From positions 146,656,121 to 146,720,120 of the forward strand of contig NC_135504.1 in the NCBI RefSeq assembly GCF_052857255.1: a DNA stretch of 64,000 nt, in the 5' to 3' direction. This document shows, piece by piece, positions 1 through 9,069 of this stretch. Positions within the stretch are counted from its first letter, which is position 1; each line of letters opens with the position of its first letter. The stretch comes from Amblyomma americanum (taxonomy: Eukaryota; Arthropoda; Arachnida; Ixodida; Ixodidae). The position numbers and the translations under genes were made by a program. The notes beneath the pieces were generated by a model. The model ran no database searches, was not told the origin of the DNA, and saw only the letters and a program-made list of their open reading frames with translations.

Positions 1-130
1 GCTTTTCGCGCAGTTATAAGAGAAAAAGATTTGACGCGTATCAGAGGAACACTTGTAAAGCCGATGTGTTGTGATTTATCTCGATATCGGTCTAAAACAG
101 CTTGTTTCTCTGTATTAAGCAGGAATACAT
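1..130 (+). repeat. T4 monomer variant with CGATATCG palindrome
   Basis: A 130 bp monomer marked by GATTTGACGCG, AAAGCCGATG and ATCTCGATATCGGTC. The last change creates an 8 bp perfect palindrome CGATATCG at 82-89 containing an EcoRV site (GATATC), absent from other types. T4 recurs about 18-20 times, for example near 1737, 5335, 6115, 10370, 15390, 20260, 22200, 23235, 25170, 27250, 28290, 39210, 58890 and 62980, nearly always followed by a T5-type monomer (TTTAAAGGCG). A sister type has the same start but GATTTAGCTCGTTTCGG instead of the palindrome (for example around 8880-8990), so T4 itself looks chimeric. Confidence 0.85.
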
Positions 131-168
131 GCTTTTCGCGCAGTTATAAGAGAAAAAGTTTTAAAGGC

Positions 169-183
169 GTGTCACAGGGACAC
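169..183. repeat. Box 1 dyad, B form: GTGTC-ACAGG-GACAC
   Basis: Perfect 5 bp inverted repeat with a 5 bp spacer, present in every B-type monomer. Sub-variants keep both arms and change only the spacer: ACAAG (T2), ACAGA (T8), ACGG with one base lost (near 29149, 30813, 33252, 41366, 43411). In T9 the arms extend to 6 bp (CGTGTC...GACACG) and overlap the 8 bp palindrome ACACGTGT. The A-type box GTATC-AGAGG-AACAC keeps only three of five pairs. Function unknown; it could be a protein site or a cruciform seed. Confidence 0.75.
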
Positions 184-520
184 TTGTAAAACCGATGTGT
201 TCAGATTTACCCCGTTTCTGTCTAAAACAGCTTGTTTCGTTAGACTAAGCACGAATACATGCTTTTCGCGCTGTTATAAGAGAAAAAAGTTTTGACGCGT
301 GTCACAGGGACACTTGTAAAACCGATGTGTTCAGATTTACCTCGTTTCGGTCTAAAACAGCTTGTTTCGTTGAACTAAGCACGAATACATGCTTTTCGCG
401 CAGTTATAAGAGAAAAAAGTTTTGACGCGTATCAGAGGAACACTTGTAAAACCGATGTGTTCAGATCTAGCTCGTTTTGGTGTAAAACAGCTTGTTTCGT
501 TGTATTAAGCACGAATACAT

Positions 521-649
521 GCTTTTCGCGCAGTTATAAGAGAAAAAGTTTAGACGCGTATCAGAGGAACACTTGTAAAACCGATGTGTTGTGATTTAGC
601 TCGTTTCGGTCTAAAACAGCTTGTTTCATTGCATTAAGCAAGAATACAT
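521..649 (+). repeat. Reference 129 bp monomer (T3-type)
   Basis: A representative full-length monomer. Positions 1-28 of the unit are the near-invariant head: GCTTTTCGCG, CAGTTATAAG and the purine tract AGAAAAAG. A T-run and GACGCGT (an MluI site) follow, then variable box 1 (here GTATCAGAGGAACAC), the shared core ACTTGTAAAACCGATGTGTT, variable box 2 (GTGATTTAGC), TCGTTTCGGTCTAAAACAGC, and the tail, here with GCATTAAGCAAG. T3 is recognised by GTTTAGACGCG in place of GTTTTGACGCG. Copies with one extra A in the purine tract are 130 bp and almost always follow a monomer ending in GACTAAGCACG or GAACTAAGCACG, so monomer type is linked to position in the higher-order unit. Confidence 0.93.
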
Positions 650-1038
650 GCTTTTCGCGCAGTTATAAGAGAAAAAGTTTTGACGCGTGTCACAGGGACA
701 CTTGTAAAACCGATGTGTTCAGATTTACCTCGTTTCGGTCTAAAACAGCTTGTTTCGTTGAACTAAGCACGAATACATGCTTTTCGCGCAGTTATAAGAG
801 AAAAAAGTTTTGACGCGTATCAGAGGAACACTTGTAAAACCGATGTGTTGCGATTTAGCTCGTTTCGGTCTAAAACAGCTTGTTTCGCTCTGTATTAAGC
901 AAGGATACATGTTTTCGCGCAGTTATAAGAGAAAAAGTTTAGACGCGTATCAGAGGAACACTTGTAAAACCGATATGTTGTGATTAAGCTCGTTTCGGTC
1001 TAAAACAGCTTGTTTCGTTGTATTAAGCAAGAATACAT

Positions 1039-1138
1039 GCTTTTCGCGCAGTTATAAGAGAAAAAGTTTTGACGCGTATCAGAGGAACACTTGTAAAACC
1101 GATGTGTTGTGATTTAGCTCGTTTCGGTCTAAAACAGC
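1039..1138 (+). repeat. 100 bp deletion monomer
   Basis: The tail of this monomer and the head of the next are fused: CAGCTTGTTTCGCGCAGTTA replaces the tail, so the period drops to 100 bp. The loss is exactly 29 bp and lies between two TTTCG direct repeats (one in CTTGTTTCG, one in CTTTTCGCG), leaving a single copy, as expected for slippage or single-strand annealing. The same junction occurs at about 62264-62270 and 63665-63671; the latter two are copies of each other through a ~1400 bp duplication. Confidence 0.88.
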
Positions 1139-2535
1139 TTGTTTCGCGCAGTTATAGGAGAAAAAGTTTTGACGCGTGTCACAGGGACACTTGAAAAACC
1201 GATGTGTTGTGATTTAGCTCGTTTCGGTCTAAAGCATCTTGTTTCGTTGTATTAAGCAAGAATACATGCTTTTCGCGCAGTTATAAGAGAAAAAGTTTTG
1301 ACGCGTGTCACAGGGACACTTGTAAAACCGATGTGTTGTGATTTAGCTCGTTTCGGTCTAAAGCATCTTGTTTCGTTGTATTAAGCAAGAATACATGCTT
1401 TTCGCGCAGTTATAAGAGAAAAAGTTTTGACGCGTATCAGAGAAACACTTGTAAAACCGATGTGTTGTAATTTAGCTCGTTTCGGTCTAAAACAGCTTGT
1501 TTCGCTGTATTGAGCACGAATACATGCTTTTCGCGCAGTTATGAGAGAAAAAGTTTAGACGCGTATCAGAGGAACACTTGTAAAACCTATGTGTTGTGAT
1601 TTAGCTCGTTTCGGTCTAAAACAGCTTGTTTCGTTGTATTAAGCAAGAATACATGCTTTTCGCGCAGTTATAAGAGAAAAAGATTTGACGCGTATCAGAG
1701 GAACACTTGTAAAGCCGATGTGTTGTGATTTATCTCGATATCGGTCTAAAACAACTTGTTTCGCTGTATTAAGCAGGAATACATGCTTTTCGCGCAGTTA
1801 TAAGAGAAAAAGTTTTAAAGGCGTGTCACAGGGACACTTGTAAAACCGATGTGTTCAGATTTACCCCGTTTCGGTCTAAAACAGCTTGTTTCGCTGTATT
1901 AAGCAAGAATACATGCTTTTCGCGCAGTTATAAGAGAAAAAGTTTTGACACTTGTAATTCCGATGTGTTGTGATTTGGCTCGTTTCGGTCTAAAACAGCT
2001 TGTTTCGTTGTATTAAGCAAGTATACATGCTTTTCGCGCAGTTATAAGAGAAAAAGATTTGACGCGTATCAGAGGAACACTTGTAAAGCCGATGTGTTGT
2101 GATTTAGCTCGTTTCGGTCTAAAACAGCTTGTTTCGCTGTATTAAGCAGGAATACATGCTTTTCGCGCAGTTATAAGAGAAAAAGTTTTAAAGGCGTGTC
2201 ACAGAGACACTTGTAAAACCGATGTGTTGTGATTTAGCTCGTTTCGGTCTAAAAAAGCTTGTTTCGCTGTATTAAGCAAGAATACGTGCTTTTCGCGCAG
2301 TTATAAGAGAAAAAGTTTTGACGCGTGTCACAGGGACACGTGTAAAACCGATGCGTTCAGATCCAACTCGTTTCGGTCTAAAACAGCTTGTTCCGTTTTA
2401 TTAAGCACGAATACATGCTTTTCGCGCAGTTATAAGAGAAAAAGTTTTGACGGGTATCAGAGGAACACTTGTAAAACCGATGTGTTGTGACTTATCTCGT
2501 TTCGGTCTAAAACAGCTTGTTTCGCTGTATTAAGC

Positions 2536-2553
2536 AAGAATACAAAGAATACA
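2536..2553 (+). repeat. 9 bp micro-duplication AAGAATACA x2
   Basis: The tail reads AAGAATACA twice in a row before TGCTTTTCG, lengthening the monomer by 9 bp. It looks like simple replication slippage and is private to this copy. Confidence 0.85.
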
Positions 2554-3093
2554 TGCTTTTCGCGCAGTTATTAGAGAAAAAGTTTTGACACTTGTAATAC
2601 CGATGTGTTGTGATTTGGCTCGTTTCGGTCCAAAACAGCTTGTTTCGTTGTATTAAGCACGTATACATGCTTTTCGCGCAGTTATAAGAGAAAAAGATTT
2701 GACGCGTATCAGAGGAACACTTGTAAAGCCGATGTGTTGTGATTTAGCTCGTTTCGGTATAAAACAGCTTGTTTCGCTGTATTAAGCAGGAATACATGCT
2801 TTTCGCGCAGTTATAAGAGAAAAAGTTTTAAAGGCGTGTCACAGAGACACTTGTAAAACCGATGTGTTGTGCTTTAGCTCGTTTCGGTCTAAAAAAGCTT
2901 GTTTCGCTGTATTAAGCAAGAATACGTGCTTTTCGCGCAGTTATAAGAGAAAAAGTTTTGACGCGTGTCACAGGGACACGTGTAAAACCGACGTGTTCAG
3001 ATCTAGCTCGTTTCGGTCTAAAACAGCTTGATTCGTTGTATTAAGCACGAATACATGCTTTTCGCGCAGTTAGAAGAGAAAAAGTTTTGACGA

Positions 3094-3108
3094 GTATCAC
3101 GTGGATAC
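3094..3108. repeat. Box 1 dyad, T10 form: GTATC-ACGTG-GATAC
   Basis: The T10 monomer has perfect 5 bp arms in which the middle pair is A-T instead of the G-C of the B form, so both arms changed together. The spacer creates a CACGTG hexamer (an E-box core and PmlI site). T10 recurs about 20 times with the dyad intact (for example near 7238, 9291, 13274, 17000, 24090, 31960, 37230, 49345, 57185). Confidence 0.75.
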
Positions 3109-3440
3109 TTGTAAAACCGATGCGTTCAGATACAACTCGTTTCGGTCTAAAACAGCTTGTTCCGTTTTATTAAGCACGAATACATGCTTTTCGCGCAGTT
3201 ATAAGAGAAAAAGTTTTGACGCGTATCAGAGGAACACTTGTAAAACCGATGTGTTGTGACTTAACTCGTTTCGGTCTAAAACAGCTTGTTTCGCTGTATT
3301 AAGCAAGAATACATGCTTTTCGCGCAGTTATAAGAGAAAAAGTTGTGACGCGTGTCACAGGGACACTTGTAAAACCGATGTGTTCAGATTTAGCTCGTTT
3401 TGGTCTAAAACAGCTTGTTTCGTTGTATTAAGCAAGAATA

Positions 3441-3456
3441 CATGCTTTCATGCTTT
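3441..3456 (+). repeat. 8 bp micro-duplication CATGCTTT x2
   Basis: CATGCTTT is repeated before TCGCGCAG at the monomer junction, adding 8 bp. Private to this copy and consistent with slippage. Confidence 0.85.
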
Positions 3457-6029
3457 TCGCGCAGTTATAAGAGAAAAAGTTTTGACACTTGTAATACCGA
3501 TGTGTTGTGATTTGGCTCGTTTCGGTCCAAAACAGCTTGTTTCGTTGTATTAAGCAAGTATACATGCTTTTCGCGCAGTTATAAGAGAAAAAGATTTGAC
3601 GCGTATCAGAGGAACACTTGTAAAGCCGATGTGTTGTGATTTATCTCGATATCGGTCTAAAATAGCTTGTCTTGTTTCGCTGTATTAAGCAGGAATACAT
3701 GCTTTTCGCGCAGTTATAAGAGAAAAAGTTTTAAAGGCCTGTCACAGGGACACTTGTAAAACCGATGTGTTCAGATTTACCCCGTTTCGGTCTAAAACAG
3801 CTTGTTTCGTTAGACTAAGCACGAATACATGCTTTTCGCGCAGTTATAAGAGAAAAAAGTTTTGACGCGTATCAGAGGAACACTTGTAAAACCGATGTGT
3901 TGTGATTTAGCTCGTTTCGGTCTAAAACAGCTTGTTTCGCTGTATTAAGCAAGAATACGTGCTTTTCGCGCAGTTATAAGAGAAAAAGTTTTGACGCGTG
4001 TCACAGGGACACTTGTAAAACCGATGTGTTCAGATCTAGCTCGTTTTGGTGTAAAACAGCTTGTTTCGTTGTATTAAGCACGAATACATGCTTTTCGCGC
4101 AGTTATAAGAGAAAAAGTTTAGACGCGTATCAGAGGAACACTTGTAAAACCGATGTGTTGTGATTTAGCTCGTTTCGGTCTAAAACAGCTTGTTTCGTTG
4201 TATTAAGCAAGAATACATGCTTTTCGCGCAGTTATAAGAGAAAAAGTTTTGACGCATATCAGAGGAACACTTGTAAAACCGATGTTTTGTGATTTAGCTC
4301 GTTTCGGTCTAAAACAGCTTGTTTCGCTGTATTAAGCAAGAATATATGCTTTTCGCGCAGTTATAAGAGAAAAAGTTTTGACGCGGGTCACAGGGAGACT
4401 TGTAAAACCGATGTGTTCAGATTTAGCTCGTTTCGGTCTAAAACAGCTTGTTTCGTTGAACTAAGCACGAATACATGCTTTTCGCGCAGTTATAAGAGAA
4501 AAAAGTTTTGACGCGTATCAGAGGAACACTTGTAAAACCGATGTGTTGCGATTTAGCTCGTTTCGGTCTAAAACAGCTTGTTTCGCTGTATTAAGCAAGA
4601 ATACATGCTTTTCGCGCAGTTATAAGAGAAAAAGTTTTGACGCGTGTCACAGGGACACTTGTAAAACCGATGTGTTGTGATTTAGCTCGTTTCGGTCTAA
4701 AGCATCTTGTTTCGTTGTATTAAGCAAGAATACATGCTTTTCGCGCAGTTATAAGAGAAAAAGTTTTGACGCGTATCAGAGAAACACTTGTAAAACCGAT
4801 GTGTTGTGATTTAGCTCGTTTCGGTCTAAAACAGCTTGTTTCGTTGTATTGAGCAAGGATACATGCTTTTCGCGCAGTTATCAGAGAAAAAGTTTAGACG
4901 CGTATCAGAGGAACACTTGTAAAACCGATATGTTGTGATTTAGCTCGTTTCGGTCTAAAACAGCTTGTTTCGTTGTATTAAGCAAGAATACATGCTTTTC
5001 GCGCAGTTATAAGAGAAAAAGTTTTGACGCGTATCAGAGAAACACTTGTAAAACCGATGTGTTGCGATTCAGCTCGTTTCGGTCTAAAACAGCTTGTTTC
5101 GCTCTGTATTAGCAAGGATACATGCTTTTCGCGCAGTTATCAGAGAAAAAGTTTAGACGCGTATCAGAGGAACACTTGTAAAACCGATATGTTGTGATTT
5201 AGCTCGTTTCGGTCTAAAACAGCTTGTTTCGTTGTATTAAGCAAGAATACATGCTTTTCGCGCAGTTATAAGAGAAAAAGTTTTGACGCGTATTAGAGGA
5301 ACACTTGTAAAGCCGATGTGTTGTGATTTATCTCGATATCGGTCTAAAACAACTTGTTTCGCTGTATTAGGCAGGAATACATGCTTTTCGCGCAGTTATA
5401 AGAGAAAAAGTTTTAAAGGCGTGTCACAGGGACACTTGTAAAACCGATGTGTTCAGATTTACCCCGTTTCGGTCTAAAACAGCTTGTTTCGTTAGACTAA
5501 GCACGAATACATGCTTTTCGCGCAGTTATAAGAGAAAAAAGTTTTGACGCGTATCAGAGGAACACTTGTAAAACCGATGTGTTGTGATTTAGCTCGTTTC
5601 GGTCTAAAACAGCTTGTTTCGCTGTATTAAGCAAGAATACGTGCTTTTCGCGCAGTTATAAGAGAAAAAAGTTTTGACGTGTGTTACAGGGACACTTGTA
5701 AAACCGATGTGTTCAGATCTAGCTCGGTTTGGTGTAAAACAGCTTGTTTCGTTGTATTAAGCACGAATACATGCTTTTCGCGCAGTTATAAGAGAAAAAG
5801 TTTTGACGCGTGTCACAAGGACACTTGTAAAACCGATGTGTTCAGATTTAGCTCGTTTCGGTTTAAACAGCTTGTTTCGTTGTATTGAGCACGAATACAT
5901 GCTTTTCGCGCAGTTATAAGAGAAAAAGTTTAGACGCGTATCAGAGGAACACTTGTAAAACCGATGTGTTGTGATTTAGCTCGTTTCGGTCTAAAACAGC
6001 TTGTTTCGTTGTATTAAGCAAGAATACAT

Positions 6030-6960
6030 GCTTTTCGCGCAGTTATAAGAGAAAAAGATTTGACGCGTATCAGAGGAACACTTGTAAAGCCGATGTGTTG
6101 TGATTTATCTCGATATCGGTCTAAAACAGCTTGTTTCTCTGTATTAAGCAGGAATACATGCTTTTCGCGCAGTTATAAGAGAAAAAGTTTTAAAGGCGTG
6201 TCACAGGGACACTTGTAAAACCGATGTGTTCAGATTTACCCCGTTTCGGTCTAAAACAGCTTGTTTCGTTAGACTAAGCACGAATACATGCTTTTCGCGC
6301 AGTTATAAGAGAAAAAAGTTTTGACGCGTGTCACAGGGACACTTGTAAAACCGATGTGTTCAGATTTACCTCGTTTCGGTCTAAAACAGCTTGTTTCGTT
6401 GAACTAAGCACGAATACATGCTTTTCGCGCAGTTATAAGAGAAAAAAGTTTTGACGCGTATCAGAGGAACACTTGTAAAACCGATGTGTTCAGATCTAGC
6501 TCGTTTTGGTGTAAAACAGCTTGTTTCGTTGTATTAAGCACGAATACATGCTTTTCGCGCAGTTATAAGAGAAAAAGTTTAGACGCGTATCAGAGGAACA
6601 CTTGTAAAACCGATGTGTTGTGATTTAGCTCGTTTCGGTCTAAAACAGCTTGTTTCGTTGCATTAAGCAAGAATACATGCTTTTCGCGCAGTTATAAGAG
6701 AAAAAGTTTTGACGCGTGTCACAGGGACACTTGTAAAACCGATGTGTTCAGATTTACCTCGTTTCGGTCTAAAACAGCTTGTTTCGTTGAACTAAGCACG
6801 AATACATGCTTTTCGTGCAGTTATAAGAGAAAAAAGTTCTGACGCGTATCAGAGGAACACTTGTAAAACCGATGTGTTGCGATTTAGCTCGTTTCGGTCT
6901 AAAACAGCTTGTTTCGCTCTGTATTAAGCAAGGATACATGCTTTTCGCGCAGTTATAAGA
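6030..6960 (+). repeat. Segmental duplicate, copy 2 (offset 6029 bp)
   Basis: Partner of the first ~940 bp of the window. It keeps the same order of nine or so monomers, from a T4 copy with GTTTCTCTG to the GCTCTGTATT monomer at about 6915. From about 6960 to 7840 the array continues with T8-T9-T10-T11-T12, T5 and T7 monomers that resemble the 2.8-3.4 kb cassette instead, so the right edge at about 6955 is a recombination junction. Confidence 0.78.
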
Positions 6961-8547
6961 GAAAAAGTTTTAAAGGCGTGTCACAGAGACACTTGTAAAA
7001 CCGATGTGTTGTGATTTAGCTCGTTTCGGTCTAAAAAAGCTTGTTTCGCTGTATTAAGCAAGAATACGTGCTTTTCGCGCAGTTATAAGAGAAAAAGTTT
7101 TGACGGGTGTCACAGGGACACGTGTAAAACCGACGTGTTCAGATCTAGCTCGTTTCGGTCTAAAACAGCTTGATTCGTTGTATTAAGCACGAATACATGC
7201 TTTTCGCGCAGTTATAAGAGAAAAAGTTTTGACGAGTATCACGTGGATACTTGTAAAACCGATGCGTTCAGATACAACTCGTTTCGGTCTAAAACAGCTT
7301 GTTCCGTTTTATTAAGCACGAATACATGCTTTTCGCGCAGTTATAAGAGAAAAAGTTTTGACGCGTATCAGAGGAACACTTGTAAAACCGATGTGTTGTG
7401 ACTTAACTCGTTTCGGTCTAAAACAGCTTGTTTCGCTGTATTAAGCAAGAATACATGCTTTTCGCGCAGTTATAAGAGAAAAAGTTGTGACGCGTGTCAC
7501 AGGGACACTTGTAAAACCGATGTGTTCAGATTTAGCTCGTTTCGGTCTAAAACAGCTTGTTTCGCTGTATTAAGCAGGAATACATGCTTTTCGCGCAGTT
7601 ATAAGAGAAAAAGTTTTAAAGGCGTGTCACAGGGACACTTGTAAAACCGATGTGTTCAGATATACCCCGTTTCGGTCTAAAACAGCTTGTTTAGTTAGAC
7701 TAAGCACGAATACATGCTTTTCGCGCAGTTATAAGAGAAAAAAGTTTTGACGCGTATCAGAGGAACACTTGTAAAACCGATGTGTTGTGATTTAGCTCGT
7801 TTCGGTCTAAAACAGCTTGTTTCGCTGTATTAAGCAAGAATACGTGCTTTTCGCGCAGTTATAAGAGAAATAGTTTTGACGCGTGTCACAGGGACACTTG
7901 TAAAACCGATGTGTTCAGATCTAGCTCGTTTTGGTGTAAAACAGCTTGTTTCGTTTTATTAAGCAAGAATACATGCTTTTCGCGCAGTTATAAGAGAAAA
8001 AGTTTTGACGCGTGTCACAAGGACACTTGTAAAACCGATGTGTTCAGATTTAGCTCGTTTCGGTCTAAAACAGCTTGTTTCGTTGTATTGAGCACGAATA
8101 CATGCTTTTCGCGCAGTTATAAGAGAAAAAGTTTAGACGCGTATCAGAGGAACACTTGTAAAACCGATGTGTTGTGATTTATCTCGATATCGGTCTAAAA
8201 CAGCTTGTTTCGCTGTATTAAGCAGGAATACATGCTTTTCGCGCAGTTATAAGAGAAAAAGTTTTAAAGGCGTGTCACAGGGACACTTGTAAAACCGATG
8301 TGTTCAGATCTAGCTCGTTTTGGTGTAAAACAGCTTGTTTCGTTGTATTAAGCAAGAATGCATGCTTTTCGCGCAGTTATAAGAGAAAAAGTTTAGACGC
8401 GTATCAGAGGAACACTTGTAAAACCGATGTGTTGTGATTTAGCTCGTTTCGGTCTAAAACAGCTTGTTTCGTTGTATTAAGCAAGAATACATGATTTTCG
8501 CGCAGTTATAAGAGAAAAAGTTTTGACGCGTATCAGAGGAACACTTG

Positions 8548-8586
8548 TAAAACCGATGTGTTGTGATTTAGCTCGTTTCGGTTTTA
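8548..8586. repeat. 9 bp inverted repeat TAAAACCGA / TCGGTTTTA
   Basis: Most monomers carry ACCGA and, 21 bp later, TCGGT: a 5 bp inverted repeat. In the TTTTAAAC subtype two substitutions (TCTAAAAC to TTTTAAAC) extend the right arm so that TAAAACCGA at 8548-8556 pairs perfectly with TCGGTTTTA at 8578-8586. About 16 copies share it (for example near 11146, 12572, 16291, 17828, 29590, 33830, 43989, 50553, 54797, 60066), nearly always two monomers before the 114 bp form. Confidence 0.7.
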
Positions 8587-8750
8587 AACAGCTTGTTTCG
8601 TTGTATTAAGCAAGAATACATGCTTTTCGCGCAGTTATAAGAGAAAAAGTTTTGAGGCGTATCAGAGGAACACTTGTAAAACCGATGTGTTGTGATTTAG
8701 CTCGTTCCGGTCTAAAACAGCTTGTTTCGCTGTATTAAGCAAGAATACAT

Positions 8751-8864
8751 GCTTTTCGCGCAGTTATTAGAGAAAAAGTTTTGACACTTGTAATACCGAT
8801 GTGTTGTGATTTGGCTCGTTTCGGTCTAAAACAGCTTGTTTCGTTGTATTAAGCAAGTATACAT
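8751..8864 (+). repeat. 114 bp deletion monomer
   Basis: Variable box 1 is missing: TTTTGAC joins directly to ACTTGTAATACCGATG, a loss of 15 bp relative to the 129 bp consensus, with a 2 bp AC repeat at the breakpoint. The copy also has TTATTAG for TTATAAG and GATTTGGCTCG for GATTTAGCTCG, and these markers travel together in all other copies (for example near 1945, 2585, 3482, 10840, 12770, 15990, 18025, 29790, 34020, 35297, 42005, 44185, 50755, 54995, 57305, 60265). One ancestral deletion was therefore spread by higher-order amplification. It is the one common unit that lacks the box 1 dyad. Confidence 0.88.
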
Positions 8865-9069
8865 GCTTTTCGTGCAGTTATAAGAGAAAAAGATTTGACG
8901 CGTATCAGAGGAACACTTGTAAAGCCGATGTGTTGTGATTTAGCTCGTTTCGGTCTAAAACAGCTTGTTTCGCTGTATTAGGCAGGAATACATGCTTTTC
9001 GCGCAGTTATAAGAGAAAACGTTTTAAAGGCGTGTCACAGAGACACTTGTAAAAACGATGTGTTGTGAT

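Larger units (their letters stand above)
1..940 (+). repeat. Segmental duplicate, copy 1 (offset 6029 bp)
   Basis: The monomer series here matches 6030-6960 at a constant 6029 bp offset. Shared rare markers include CTTGTTTCTCTG (101 and 6130), the TTGCATTAAGC tail (about 629 and 6658), GTTGCGATTTAGC, and the 2 bp insertion CGCTCTGTATT (886 and 6915) followed by CAAGGATACAT. Small differences exist (GTTTCTGTC at about 225, CGCGCTGTTAT at about 268, CTTTTCGTGCAG near 6810). Similarity stops after about 940, where copy 1 goes to a GTTTAGACGCG monomer and copy 2 to TTTAAAGGCG. The left limit may lie outside the window. Confidence 0.8.
941..6029 (+). repeat. Mosaic of monomers with 640 and 897 bp local repeats
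   Basis: About 39 monomers with no clean long HOR period. The 114 bp deletion monomer marks local repeats at 1947, 2587 and 3484 (spacings 640 and 897 bp). A T8-T12 cassette occupies 2798-3443. Simple A-type (GTATCAGAGG) and B-type (GTGTCACAGG) monomers alternate at 1000-1660 and 4200-5300, including pairs with CTAAAGCATCTTG (about 1231, 1360, 4700). Micro-duplications of 9 bp (2536-2553) and 8 bp (3441-3456) are present. Nothing other than satellite is visible. Confidence 0.85.

Noticed and set aside
105..130. CENP-B box
   Set aside because: Many tails contain TTTCGTTGTATTAAGCA, which fits the first half of the mammalian box (TTCGTTG), but the essential CGGG half is absent. I do not call a CENP-B site.
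141..160. TATA-type promoter in every monomer (TTATAAGAGAAAA)
   Set aside because: A TATAAG string in an A+T-rich repeat is weak evidence. No initiator, downstream gene or strand-specific transcript evidence can be seen.
850..868. tRNA gene
   Set aside because: Only the 5' end resembles a tRNA. There is no anticodon arm, T-arm/B-box or acceptor partner, so it is reported as a resemblance only.
3160..3185. Minus-strand AATAAA polyadenylation signal (complement of TTTTATT in T10 tails)
   Set aside because: A six-base match repeated only through T10 copies, with no gene upstream on that strand.
7911..8177. Open frame of 88 codons, with many near-identical copies (for example 9965, 14985, 19856, 27883, 38808, 45888)
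   Set aside because: It starts at an ATG inside the monomer core and runs across the T1-T2-T3 monomers only because the unit is a multiple of three. No promoter, domain or unique sequence is present, and copies are broken by neutral one-base changes.
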